Source: Lepas anatifera
Taxonomy: Eukaryota; Arthropoda; Thecostraca; Lepadidae
Assembly (NCBI GenBank): GCA_034440635.1
Contig: JAOTON010001526.1
Coordinates: 4,597,001 to 4,661,000 of the forward strand
Direction: 5' to 3'
DNA length: 64,000 nt
The position numbers and the translations under genes were made by a program. Of this stretch, positions 35,224 to 46,365 are shown piece by piece (position 1 is the stretch's first letter; every line of letters begins with the position of its first letter). The notes beneath the pieces are model-generated. The model was given only the letters and a program-made list of their open reading frames with translations. It ran no database searches and was not told the origin of the DNA.

Positions 35224-35589
35224 CGTATTAAAACACTTGAGGTCTAAACTGAGAACCTAGACCGGTGGTGCCGGTGGCGTCGGCGGCTGGGAGGTATTGT
35301 GAAGGGAGAATCAACAATGTTTCTTGTGAATGACTGTGACTTGGTACTGTGTTACACGTAAAACTTCTTGTCACATTCGTACTCAATGATGAGGTGTGTG
35401 AATACAACCAGTAATCTTTTTGCTTGACATATTTGATAATTTATGTTTCATGGTATAGATTGGGGTATTAGTGCGATATAAAGGGATATGTTCAACCTCG
35501 CTGCGCATGGTCAGTTTTTGAGTCTCAAAAAAAAAAAACAAAACGAGTTCTACGTAGCATTTAGGCCAAATAATGGGAATCTGGAATCA

Positions 35590-36465
35590 AAATCAGCGAT
35601 TAAGAAGTTATAAATTGCTGATGTGTGCATTTTGTTGCTGATTTATCCGTGTTGGTATTTTTGACAAAATCACTGTTCATGGCTGCATAAATTCAAGTTA
35701 GCCTAAGTTGATGAAATAAACGCACACACTCTCAACACATTCCTTGAAGTGTTTTGTTTTTTTCACTAGGTTCGCCTAAAATACGCCGCTCGCCGTTGAG
35801 ATCAAGTTTATTGTTACATGGGTGAAGGAAGTTGCTTTTGATTTATACTAGATTGCTGCCAAATATGACCAAACTTGCATGTTCCAGCTGATCCTCTCAA
35901 AAACTTGGTAGACTCTCCTAGAACTAGGAAGGAAAGGGTGGTGACGTCATCAGGGGAGGACTAGATTTAGAAGAAAATTTGGTTGTACCCGTATTTAAAG
36001 TACCCTGGTTTGGATTGATTTCGGCACTCTTTCCGGTGACTCCCAGGCAAGGTGCGGTAGAAATTTCGGCGGGAGGTGTATCCCCATAGGCCTTGTATTA
36101 CGACCCTGTAATGGGACTGTAGCAAATGCAGCGGTTTAACCGCGTTTGCCCCCTCCCCTCCCCATTTTTCTTCATTTATTTCTTTTACTTTTTACTCATT
36201 ACCGCGAGCCTGCAGGTACGCGTGCTGATGTTCATCTTTCGCTTTCCGAGCGCGCTAGTGTTCGCCGCGGCTCAGGCTTTTCCCAACGCGGCTGCTTGCG
36301 TTTAGTGTCTCATACCTGTTATGCATCTGGAGCTTTACTTGTCTCTACGCTCACCACACAGCCTAGGTTTCCTCGAGCCGCGCTGCCGGCCTGCAAATGT
36401 TTAGTTCTGCAATACTTTTTTGTTGTGTGATATGGTTGTACGTACGAGTCCGGTTCTAACGGGAA
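35590..36465. other. No recognised feature
   Basis: A/T-rich sequence, then pyrimidine-rich from about 36150. No supported frame, repeat end or splice site. Confidence 0.5.
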
Positions 36466-36745
36466 CCGCCGGCGTCAGGCCAACCTAGCCGCGCCCGGCC
36501 GCGGACCCACCGGCGTCAGGCCAACCTAGCCGCGCCCGGCCGCGGACCCGCCGGCGTCAGGCCAACTTAGCCGCGCCCGGCCGCGGACCCGCCGGCGTCA
36601 GGCCAACCTAGCCGCGCCCGGCCGCGGACCCACCGGCGTCAGGCCAACCTAGCCGCGCCCGGCCGCGGACCCGCCGGCGTCAGGCCAACTTAGCCGCGCC
36701 CGGCCGCGGACCCGCCGGCGTCAGGCCAACCTAGCCGCGCCCGGC
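36466..36745. repeat. 41-bp GC-rich tandem array with a 123-bp higher-order unit
   Basis: GGCGTCAGGCCAAC starts at 36471, 36512, 36553, 36594, 36635, 36676 and 36717, a strict 41-bp period. Two diagnostic sites (aacCtag/aacTtag and cccAcc/cccGcc) repeat every third unit, so copies 1-3 equal copies 4-6, giving a 123-bp higher-order unit. Units look otherwise identical. Confidence 0.9.
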
Positions 36746-36784
36746 CGGTGTTTGTGCTGCGTGTGCAGACGGCCCGGGGCGGTG

Positions 36785-36835
36785 CCTGTGCTGGTATATA
36801 TACCAGGCCCCCGAGACCTCAGCAGGCAGAAACAG
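36785..36835 (+). promoter_or_regulatory. TATA-box-like promoter candidate
   Basis: GGTATATATACC at 36791-36802 lies in otherwise GC-rich sequence, about 45 bp after the 41-bp array ends. An initiator-like CTCAGCA lies about 25 bp downstream. This could be a retroelement LTR promoter, since 36107 (TGTAATG) to about 37015 (CGTTACA) looks vaguely LTR-shaped. There is no target duplication, so the LTR reading is only a guess. Confidence 0.3.
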
Positions 36836-37584
36836 CTATCGATCGCCAGTCTGTACTTCATAACGCGAGGTCCGCTCATACAGTAATACACCTCTAAAGT
36901 TAACTGAAAGACTTCTGTCTCAGTGACCACCGCGAATAATACCTAGACTATCACGTCATCTAACGCGACCTCGTACTTCTCTTCACCACCGAAGTCGGAT
37001 CGTTACACAAAGAGCAATGTCGCACAAAAATTCCTTAGAATCGCACGGATACGACACGGCAAGATCCTTGGAAAATTGCAGGCAAATTGGGATAGTAAGG
37101 TTCTGCTTGAGTAGGCACACATTTGCTCCAGACGATAGACCTCCAACGTCGTGTGTATTGTGCACGATTTGAAAATAGACGTTGTTCGAATAATCGTTTT
37201 GGTTCGTTAGAAGAAAGCGTAGAGAGGAGGTGAACTGTGGCGAAGACCAGTTAGCGAGTTCTGGATACAGTGCTGGGTATTTTTTAAATGAATTCGCGCC
37301 GTGCTTGTATATATGTTTTAAATGACTGGCATTATTCCAAAATACCTAATGCATAATATTACCTGCCGGCTGGCAATGTAAAAATCAAGCCAAATGGGCT
37401 TCCGCGTATGATGTAGTGATCCAAAATGCTAGTAGTGCAGAAGCTCTCGGTGAGACAAGAAAATCGCGCTCAGATTTTCGTGGGCGACAGATTCTGACAT
37501 TGATAGATCTCTGACAGATAGCTGCAGTGAACTATTGGACAGCAGAGCGCGGCTCTGTCACACGTATCGCTGCCATGCCGCCAG
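36836..37584 (+). other. End of intron 1
   Basis: Nothing definable up to the exon 2 acceptor ccgccag (37578-37584). The polypyrimidine tract before it is weak; an alternative acceptor, ggacag at 37538-37543, would add codons in a different phase and fits less well. Confidence 0.5.
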
Positions 37585-37798
37585 AGATAGACACCTCGGA
37601 GCTGGACGAGCAGCGGCGTTTCGTGGGATCCCTGCTGCTGCACCACATTCACCAGGTGCCCTACAACGCACACGAGGTGGCCGAGCTCAGGGTGCAAGCC
37701 TTCAACAGCATCGACAACTCCGAGAGCTTGTTCGTGGGCGCGGCCGTCTATCCGACGCTGGCGCTGTTTAACCACTCCTGCGACCCTGGCATAGTGCG
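37585..37798 (+). CDS. SMYD4: SMYD4-like exon 2, SET catalytic segment
   Basis: 214 bp encode EIDTSELDEQRRFVGSLLLH, then PYNAHEVAELRV, and end with YPTLALFNHSCDPGIVR. NHSCDP is the conserved SET-domain motif of SMYD methyltransferases that lines the S-adenosylmethionine site, and 'NAHEV' is typical of SMYD4. Entry phase 1 and exit phase 2 match the neighbours: the final CG joins the first G of exon 3 to make Arg, giving IVR-YFSGN without a gap. The donor is cg|gtccgt at 37799, a non-consensus site. It is followed at once by a tandem array that repeats the last part of this exon with its donor. Confidence 0.9.
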
Positions 37799-39664
37799 GT
37801 CCGTGCTACAACACTGATGCAGCACTCGATTTCGCTGTTTAACCCCTCCTGCGATCCTGGCATAGTTGCGGTCCGTGCTACAACACTGATGCATGATTTG
37901 ATTTCGCTGCTTAACCACTCCTGCGACCCTGGCAGAGTGCGGTCCGTGCTACAACACTGATGCAGCACTCGATTTTGCTGTTTAACCCCTCCTGCGACCC
38001 TGGCATAGTTGCGTTCCGTGCTACAACACTGATGCATGATTTGATTTCGCTGCTTAACCACTCCTGTGACCCTGGTATAGTGCGGTCCGTGCTACAACAC
38101 TGATGCACGACTTGATTTCACTGTTTAACCACTCCTGCGACCCTGGCATAGTGCGGCCCGTGCTACAACACTGATGCATGACTTGATTTCGCTGTTTAAC
38201 CTTCGCCCGGGTGGGGGTCTTTTTAGACCCCCTCGGGTTTTTCCGAAGTGACCAAAAAACGGCGGCGCGCAGCGCCGCTAAACTTGGTCTAGCTGTTCCT
38301 TCATCATTTTTACATCTTTCCTGAAAATTTTGGCTCAAGGTCATATCAGGTCAGGTCACCAGGTCAGGTGAAGTGACCTCACCCTCAAAAAATACTTAGG
38401 ACGGCATAACTAAAAGAAGGGTTAATCGATCAAGTTGAAACTCATACCACATCTTGGGTCCACCAGGAGCTACAATATTTGTTCCGGGATTTTTGATATT
38501 GGTGACCTAAGGTCATGTGCAGAGCATGACCTCCCCATTGACAATACATGGGGAAAATCACGAAATGAACTTTTCTCAGTAAGTATGGATGGAATCAACT
38601 TCAAACATCGGTTGCGACTTGTTCTTAGCCCATTTCTGAAGCTGATACCAAAATTTTTGACTTGTGACCTTTAAAAGGTCACCTTAGGTCAAATAAGCAT
38701 TTTTTGGTGTTTTTCCCTATAAATTTTGAATAAACTAAGATAGAGCTTTTATTTTGTCACCAAAGTGTTTGTATAGTCACTGGAAGTCAAATGATATACA
38801 TCATGACTATACCAGGTCAAGTTGGGTCAGACCGTTGACCTGGGTCAGGTCAAATTCTTAAATTTGACCTGGCATAGCAATATCATATATCATTCGATTC
38901 GTATTGACGAGAGGATTGCAATGGTGCATAAACTATGGCTGCATCTTGTTTGGTTTGGAAGATATTAGCGAAAAAGTAAACGCCCTTATGCATGGGTCGC
39001 TATGGACATTCCCAAGAATATGCCCAATATGTAGTGACCTGTAGCTCCCTAGGCTTTGACCTGACACGAAAATGAATGCCACTGTAATGAAAGTGCATCT
39101 CAAGAGCTTTCCAATGGTGTTAGAAAAATGTTTCTAGCTATCATAGTTTCTGAGATATAGGAGGTTTTCTTAGTACACCTCATATTAGCGATTTTGACCT
39201 ATTTTGACCTCTGGTGACCTTGATATTGACCTGACAAGAAAAATGACCGAAGTATTTTCGATATCATTTTCGAAGAGCTTTCGATTCCCGTTTTGTGCTT
39301 TTTTCTAGCTCTCTTAGTTTTTGAGATCGTGGGGGGTCTTTTTAGCCCCCCCCACCAGGGCGAAGGTGGCTCGTACCCGCCACCGGGGCAAGGGTTAACC
39401 ACTCCTGCGATCCTGGCATAGTGCGGTCCGTGCTACAACACTGATGCAGCACTCGATTTCGCTGTTTAACCACTCCTGCGACCCTGGCATAGTGCGGTCC
39501 GTGCTACAACACTGATGCATGACTTGATTTCGCTGTTTAACCACTCCTGCGACCCTGGCATAGTGCGATCCGTGCTACAACACTGATGCATGACTTGATT
39601 TCGCTGTTTAACCACTCCTGCGACCCTGGCATAGTGCGGTCCGTGCTACAACACTGATGCATGG
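37799..39664 (+). repeat. 71-bp tandem array copied from the exon 2 end and its splice donor
   Basis: Each unit holds TTTAACCACTCCTGCGACCC (coding for FNHSCDP in the exon) through CATAGTGCG|GTCCGTG and then the same 35 bp of intron. Donor-equivalent positions are 37799 (true), 37871, 37942, 38012 (GT lost), 38085, 38154 (GC), 39426, 39497, 39568 (AT) and 39639. The period is 71 bp on the right side and 69-73 bp on the left. A TTAA-type element (38200-39394) splits the array. Units do not keep one reading frame and are not expected to be coding. Confidence 0.9.
38200..39394. mobile_element. TTAA-type AGGTCA-rich element (copy 3), inside the exon 2 array
   Basis: It inserted in the unit sequence gtTTAAcc, leaving TTAA at 38196-38199 and 39395-39398. 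The ends CCTTCGCCCGGGTGGGGGT and CCCTTGCCCCGGTGGCGGG are imperfect inverted repeats. The interior has AGGTCA clusters (38335-38385, 38505-38530, 38665-38690, 38820-38870) and shares GGGATTTTTGATAT and ACATGGGGAAAA with copy 1. The neighbouring intact units give a clean empty site. Confidence 0.9.
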
Positions 39665-40616
39665 CAGTCAGTAAGTCAGTCAGTGTGAAATCTTAATAGG
39701 CGTTCTGAGTTTAGCTCCTCTGTCCGCCTCTAAAGCATCGTGGGAGAATTTAAATTCAGGAAAAGTTAAAGGGAAAAATGCAATTTGGAGCCCGGTCGCA
39801 TTAATCTCAGGGAGCAAGTGAGCCTAGTTGTTAAGCAAGTTAATTTCCATTCTAGTACTGGGAGTAGGAGGGCATAACACTCCGGTGCAGGTTTTAGGTT
39901 GTTACAACTAGGCAGGGCTTAGCACTCCATGGTGGGTAATTTAGTGACAGTGATCGACGAGGGCATACAAATCCTCTGAGGCCTAGAAGGCCAAAGTGAT
40001 GCACAGGGTGGAGGCAAGGCCCTAGAATCCCAGGCTGGCTCAAGTTTTCTACTAGTAAAATCTTGGTTGTTTTGGTTGTTTTTTGGTATCCACTTGAAAC
40101 GGAAGCAGCTTCTTAATTTGAGGGCTAAAAGTTAGCTTTTTTAATGAATTAAGTTTAAATATTAAAGCAAAGAGCCATGGATCATATTATTCCCACTGTA
40201 ATGTCTGTGAAGTGAAATATGTTTTCAAGTCCAGTAGCTTTGGTATGTTATACTAAAAATATACTAGGGTGCTAATCCTACTTCGGTTTTTACTGAACCG
40301 CAACACCGTAAAAGAGAAACATGACGGGACCGGGCGACAATAAAAACCAAAGAGACGACATAGGGGTGAAGGGAGTGGGTTTCATAAAATGCAGAAAAAG
40401 CAACGACAGTGGGAAAGATCGGACCTCAGGGCCAGATCATCGCCCCTGATCAAAGCCTAAATGCAGCACGTGCCGATTGCTCTAACAGCCCCGTCATGGG
40501 CGTCGAAAGCAGCACAGGCGGAGAATGCGCCTCCCCAATGGCCTTCGGAGGACCAAGTGACCCCCTTGTCTCCTGTATCCGTCAAAGGGGTAGCACCGCT
40601 CCATGGAGTAGTACCA
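39665..40616. other. Intron 2 sequence without recognised features
   Basis: Short CAGTCAGTAAGTCAGTCAGTG repeat at 39665-39686, then no supported gene or repeat. The sequence next to 40617 and 43101 is contiguous once the hAT element is removed. Confidence 0.5.
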
Positions 40617-40624
40617 GTGTTCTC

Positions 40625-43093
40625 TAGAGGTGGGAGTTTCGGGAAATTTTGCAGGCCCGGGCCCGGTCTGTTGCTGATTATAGAAGCCCGTCACAAGCCC
40701 GGTTTGTGGAAGAAATGGATTATCAAGCCCGGGAAGGCCCGGTATCATCGAAAAACCATAAACGACTATATACAACATTTATTTACTTTAAAGCTGTTTC
40801 AAATATAAGTTTTAAGCCAATTTATCCTGTAAAAAGTTTTGGTTTCACCCAAAACCATATTAAAAAGGTGCATTTAGCATCAGTAGCCTCAGCTATCTCA
40901 ATAATTCAGCAGGAAATGATACTGAAAAACACACAGCATGAAACATGGCTTGCTTATGATGCAAGCTTACTTCAGGTAATGACCAGCATCAACTTATAAA
41001 AACAATGGGCATTCTAGATAGAGGTATGCACATGGCAGCTATAAGAATCGGGATGAAATAAGCCCACTCATGTCAGACATTTCCTCCATCTTTGCACTTT
41101 TATAAATCATTATATTCTGGCACGAGCCTCACAATTGAGTTACAATAATGTTTATGAATAGCGGAGAGAGCAGTGACAAGTCTTCAGCTAAAAATTTTCA
41201 GAATATCATGGCAGAATGGCTGTGAATGAACCAAAAATCCTTCATATTGTCCCTCAATTGATACATGTGAACATTTTCTTTTAGTTTAGTCACTAAACAG
41301 CTTGGAAGATAGTCAAAAGATCGTTCTGCTTGGGTCAGCCCGGTCTGCAAAGTAGGTAAGCCAACAGGCCAACATGAACAAGGCCCATCAGCCATATACA
41401 ATTATCAAACCATCAGCCATAAAGAACTATCTTGATAAAGAACCACTAGTTTTCCACAGGTTCGCACCAAACATGGAATAAAAATATTGCACCAATCTCC
41501 ACCAAAAGTAAATCTGACACAAAAAAACTCAATCCCATCCACATCACCATTCGGGCTTGAACACTATTTCTGTTTGTTTTGTTGTATTTTACGGGCTTGC
41601 GCTTAGTAGGTATCTGAAGCGCCGTGCTTGTCTACATTAGAGCAATCATTTATGAAAACATTTTTCACCAAAATGTACCAGAATAGTAGGTTTATGTCAG
41701 CGAAAATTTTTTAAGACTTTTGAAAATATCTTTTAAAATCTCACAGATTTAAGAAATAAGCACAAAGTGTGTGGTGCGTTTCTCTTGTTCCTGAGAATAG
41801 GCCACTTTTTGCGCACTTGTTTCATATATGACGCTTTTCTGGTTTTGCAAGGCTTTACCAAGATACGAGGCTTTACAAGCTGCTCAAGGCCGCGGAATTT
41901 GCCATAATTTGGATATTCTGTTTTTGTGTTCTGTATTTCTACGTTTCTGTACATTTTTAGTGTAGTGGGAGGGAAGTGTAAAGTAAAGGTATCTTGGGAG
42001 GGAAGTGCTGTTACGTTCAAAGCTTATAATAGAAGTTGTATTTCATAGAGGCCAGGGAAGTATCTCCACAAGGAAAATGCAACACATAATGTCAAGTATA
42101 TTCATGTTTTGGTGCAATTTCAAAGGTTCCCTCTAAGGCTGTCTGCTCTCCCCAGTATCTCCCCACAACTGACTAATTTATATTTTGAAGTACTTCGATC
42201 AAAAACATGTTTTCTTTGTGCCTATTTCCTTGCTTATACTAGCCCTTTCTGAGTAGATTCTGCATCTTTTGGGCAATGAAAGAGCAAGATGAAGCTGTGG
42301 AAGGGTCAAACTTATCAACATTTGTTCTTGCAGCTAGAGTTAGCACGCCAATTTGACAATTATGGGCTCCCCACTAGATAGGTGGTACCTGACATATTCA
42401 CTTCACCATTTTTCGTAGAGGACGTGGGAATGGCTCCATAGATAACATTTTCTTTTTACCTGGAGCAGAACGCTTCTGGAAATAATTTTCTAGCTAGAGC
42501 TAGGTGTTAATATCAATATGTTAGCAGCAAATTGGTTAAATGACTTCATTTAAAATGGTATACTGACAATATGGAAGTAACAAATAGGCTATCACAATGT
42601 ATATTTTGTTCACCCATATATGACTTTAAGATTTTGAAGTAATCAGGATATTCATAAGATGACAGTATGGCATGGATGTATGCAACTGTAGGCATTATTC
42701 AATATTTTATTTTAAATATTGATTCAGGTTTAAGTAACTTGCTTTTGACCATGGCATGAGTAACAGATAGAAAGCTAGAGTTTCATGCTTTTACATTCCT
42801 GATGTATGCCTAAAAGTCTCAAAATTAATTGTAAATGCATTTTCAAAAGCTGCTGGTGCATTAATAAGATTATTTTTCAGTGGAAAAAACTAGGTCTGTA
42901 CTGAAAAAGCCTTATTTAACTTACAGAAAATTGACTTTGAAGTCCCAGTTCAGTTGAAGCCCGGAATGAGCCTGGGTGAAGCCCGTTATCAGCCCGGCAT
43001 TGACCTAAATCAGGCCTCCAGGCCCGGTCCAAGCCCGCAGGCCTGGGCCGGGCTTTTGCCCCGGCCCCCCGGTCCTAGAAAGCCCCACCTCTA
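40625..43093. mobile_element. Non-autonomous hAT element (TAGAGGTGGG ends)
   Basis: A perfect 8-bp duplication GTGTTCTC (40617-40624 and 43094-43101) flanks the inverted ends TAGAGGTGGG and CCCACCTCTA, a typical hAT terminus. Both subterminal regions carry repeated AAGCCCGG/GGCCCGG motifs (40650-40745 and 42958-43060). The 2.5-kb A/T-rich interior has no transposase frame. Confidence 0.9.
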
Positions 43094-43387
43094 GTGTTCT
43101 CCCTAATTTAAAAGGCTAACCTTTTTGTAGGAGGGCGTCCGGTTTTAAAACATTACCTCGCTCCATGGAGCGAGACAGCAATGCCCAAGGCTGTAAGTCC
43201 AGGAACACCAATTTAAAATAGTCATCCTCAAAGGCCACCAATCGGTTGGGGAGAGTGTTAGGGGAACTTCCTCTCTACGCATTGGCAGGATCCACCACGG
43301 CCTGAGAACATGTATCGAGATGCTCTTGACAACAGATTGTTCACGAAGTTCACGAGTCCAAGTAGTTGTGGCTGGAATTTCGGTTAA

Positions 43388-44260
43388 CCCTTGCCCCGGT
43401 GGCGGGTACGAGCCACCTTCGCCCTGGTGGAGGGGGGCTAAAAGAGACCTCCACGATCTAAAAAACTAAGAGAACTAGAAAAAAGCGCAAAACGGCAATC
43501 GAAAGCTATTCAAAAATTATATCGAAAATACTTAGGTCATTTTTCTCGTCAAGTCAATGGGGCATTCCAGGACAGGTATTTCCAGGTCACCTTGTAGACT
43601 CATCTTGGATGCTTCATAACTAAAAACGCATGGCCTGATTAACAAGTTTTGTATATCATTGAACTCGTCTTGAACCATACATTATTTTGAAGAAAAAAAT
43701 TTAAAATTGAAAAAAATTACTGAATTATTTTGACCTCTTTTTTTGTGACCTAGTTTGACCTGTTGGCAGTTGAAATTGACCTTTTGACACCTCAAAAATT
43801 TTGCTTCATAAATAATCGTTCGATAAAAAATTAAAAATGCGTTCTTACTATAAATTCCAAATTTTTACCACCTAAGGTACGTATGCAGACGGTTTTTGAT
43901 CACTGCAGTAGCACAGCTTTATGTTTAACACTGCAAACAAAGCGATTATAGTCATATTACACATCCTTCGATTCGCCGTAACGAGAGGAAGCGAATGGTG
44001 CCTAAAATTGATTCTAACTCAACTCTGTCAGATGCTAGAGCCCGGCAACTTTTCCAACATGACACCTTCTTTGACCTGTCATGTTCTCAATACTGACATA
44101 AGCCAAAAAGTGGCCGATGTAGTTTCTTCATGCATTTTTATAAGTTATTCAGCAGCTTTCACGTTTTTTCGCTATCCCGCAGAGGAGCCGAGATTGAAGA
44201 GGATGTTTAAACACCCTCTGCCAGGGCATGGGTGGCTCGGAGACCCACAGGGGGTGGGAG
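43388..44260. mobile_element. TTAA-type element (copy 4)
   Basis: TTAA at 43384-43387 and 44261-44264 flank imperfect inverted ends (CCCTTGCCCCGGTGGCGGG; opposite end CTCCCACCCCCTGTGGG), each followed by GAGCCACC. The interior has GGTCA motifs at 43580-43780 and 44070-44110. Its right part is the uninterrupted relative of the element split by the LTR retrotransposon at 1081-5146. Confidence 0.75.
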
Positions 44261-44264
44261 TTAA

Positions 44265-45102
44265 AGGGAGATGCGCGATAAAATTATTATTGTGGTTTCT
44301 TGCTATTTGAAAAATCCTGATTACGAAACTTTCAATTATTTTGTATCCTCGGCAAAATTTTGGGAGGCCACTCACTTATTATCAAAATAGGTTAACAGTT
44401 CCGATAAAATGCTGAATTCTTCACCCATCACTTACTTTTCGAAAACTATTTAAAGTTGAAAAGTAATGTTTTTTTGTAATAAAAATGTCTGTCTCCTGTA
44501 TTCGTATTTGAATTATTTCTACAAATCCTTTAAAAATACATAATAAATTATTTTGCCCTAGAAACCGAAAAAACAATCACTCAAGTCTTCAGCCGTTTCG
44601 TACCTCGGCTCTTGAGTCGTTTTCTGCTTCAGCCCCAGGATGACTAAACTTTTGTGTCAGAAAGGTCACGTGGCCCCCTACGAGGTGACTGTACGTTCTG
44701 ATTGGTCAATTGTGATTCCTTAAAAGTCCTATATTTTTGTTTCAATACAATATTATTTTTGGCTGTAGCTTTTTAAAATAACTTTTTCGTTATTTTTAAC
44801 TTTCAAGTCACTGCTTAGAAAAAAATGGAACCGGTTTTTTTTAGAGAATTTGATAGCCTTAGCCGGGGGTGCATCATTTGCATCGATAAGAGGTGTACCG
44901 GTAAAGTCGTCTAGAAATGTTGACTTTGAGAGCAATCTTAAGGCACTTGCAGGCCGAATTCGCAAAAATGAGAATAGGACTTCTGAAACAACTTTTGTGA
45001 CCTTTTGATGTATCCAATAATTTTTTTCGCGTATCTCCCTTTAATATGTTGTATCTAAAAGCCCTGAATTGAGGAATATGACAGTGCCGTATGTCTCGAC
45101 AG
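44265..45102 (+). other. End of intron 2
   Basis: A/T-rich sequence, no supported feature. It ends in the acceptor gtctcgacag (45093-45102). Confidence 0.5.
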
Positions 45103-45220
45103 GTACTTCAGCGGCAACACGGTGATTGTACGAGCCATCAAGAATATCGCACAGGACGAGATGATTGCTGAAAACTACGGACCCATTTTCACCGAGAGGT
45201 CTCTCAGGGAGAGACTCCAG
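45103..45220 (+). CDS. SMYD4: SMYD4-like exon 3, end of the SET domain
   Basis: 118 bp encode YFSGNTVIVRAIKNIAQDEM, then IAENYGP and a Lys/Arg-containing tail SLRERLQ. 'GNTVIVRAIKNI' is the last SET strand pair, and 'E(N/H)YGP' contains the conserved catalytic-site tyrosine. The first G completes the Arg codon of exon 2, and the exon ends in phase 0 before gttagc (45221). Exon 4 begins in phase 0. The expected family order SET, then YGP, then Cys-rich post-SET is respected. Confidence 0.9.
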
Positions 45221-45357
45221 GTTAGCAGCGCTTACTGAATTTCCGTGCAACGTTTCTGGTGTAGTATCTGCACCCTGGCCAGGTGTAATGCATTTGACAG
45301 TGGCGAGTCGTCGCAGTTCTGATATTGAGGAGCTGCTCTTAACCACCGAAGAGGTCA

Positions 45358-45484
45358 GGAGGTCGACCGAAGAGGGAAGGAGGTCGACCGAAGAGGGCAG
45401 GAGGTCGACCAAGAGGGCAGGAGGTCGACCGAAGAGGGCAGGAGGTCGACCGAAGAGGGCAGGAGGTCGACCGAGAGGGCAGGA
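45358..45484. repeat. 21-bp minisatellite in intron 3
   Basis: Six units of AGGAGGTCGACCGAAGAGGGC with 20- or 21-bp periods, starting 137 bp after exon 3. The 1-bp length changes break any frame, so the Arg-rich translation is not a protein. Weak similarity to exon 3's ACCGAGAGGTC is not enough to claim descent. Confidence 0.85.
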
Positions 45485-46174
45485 AGTCTGACATTTTCTG
45501 ACTTTTTCTGACGATGGGGGTCTGGCTTTTTCGGACGTTTTCTGACGGGAAAGGATTCATGGCCTTTTATTTTTAATTGAGCGAGAACTTCGTAAGCCCG
45601 GGGCAATTGAAGAGCGAGTGCTTCAAAGTTTCGTAACGAAATGTACTACAATTAAAGTATGATACCAGTTTTGGCTTAATATGCTAACAGTATTAGTATT
45701 CTAAATGTGGTGCAAGCCACGTAATTTCATACAATGTTAAACCACCAACGGCTGAAGCTGACGACTGTGCTTTTTCATCAAACAAAAATAAAGAGCTGTA
45801 CGCTATTGTTGCGAATTCTTCATGTTTTTTTCTTCTTTTCAAGAGTCGGGTGGCCTAGTGGCTTCATTGCCTGTTTTCAGATCTGGCAGGATGGATCAAC
45901 GTGGGTTCAATGCCCGCGGTGGGAGGCCACCCTCTATGTCTGATCTGACCCCGTGGAGAGGATCATTAACCATGCCAATGCTCCCTGTAATTAAGCAAGT
46001 GTGCCTGGTGGGATGGGCCCTAACGAAATAAAATAGACCCAGGGACGTTTGCACTATGTTGAAGTTGGGGGGGGCAGGGCAAATCCCACTGCTTGGTTGG
46101 GGTCCCACATCGGCGAGCAAAAAAAACTGAGGGGGATGCGACAGCCGGCAGGATCTAACAAATTTTTCAGTTTC

Positions 46175-46177
<3 letters not shown>
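45485..46177. other. Intron 3 sequence with a fragment of the 30192-type element
   Basis: 45610-45800 shares GTGCTTCAAAGTTTCGTA and later words with 30210-30380, so it is probably a decayed relative of that insertion. Nothing else is supported. Confidence 0.45.
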
Positions 46178-46241
<64 letters not shown>

Positions 46242-46361
46242 AGGGAGGGAGGGAGGGAGGGAGGGAGGGAGGGAGGGAGGGAGGGAGGGAGAGAGAGAGG
46301 GGGGGAGGGAGAGAAGAGAGAAGAGAGAGAGAGAGAGAGAGTGGGAGAGGGAGAGAGAGAG
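46178..46361. repeat. (GA)n/(GGGA)n microsatellite
   Basis: Pure GA to about 46235, then GGGA repeats to about 46290, then mixed GA/GGGA. The Arg/Glu/Gly reading frame through it is a simple-repeat artefact. Confidence 0.95.
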
Positions 46362-46365
46362 ACTA

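Larger units (their letters stand above)
32306..35587. mobile_element. Foldback element with about 700-bp inverted arms
   Basis: The left arm (32306-32421 joined to 34148-34765) is the reverse complement of the right arm (34828-35587), with a spacer of about 60 bp. Paired landmarks are CCAGATTCCCATTATTTGG with 35560-35580, CTGACCATGCGCAGCG with 35504-35518, TATCAAATATG with 35430-35440, and GTGTAAAACAGTACCAA with 35340-35360. Arms diverge moderately. The left arm is split by a 1.7-kb hAT-like element; the right arm shows the unsplit state. Both arms carry the same decayed coding fragment. No target duplication was found. Confidence 0.85.

Noticed and set aside
36107..37015. A solo LTR around the 41-bp array
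   Set aside because: TGTAATG/CGTTACA ends are suggestive, but no flanking duplication or second copy in the window supports it.
37768..38344. Minus-strand frames with repeated 'CCSTDRT' and 'ARTA' words
   Set aside because: They are the antisense of the exon-2-derived 71-bp array and share its period.
45165..45606. Arg-rich frame overlapping exon 3 and the 21-bp minisatellite
   Set aside because: The exon 3 coding phase is fixed by its neighbours and differs. The repeat has 20/21-bp periods that break the frame.
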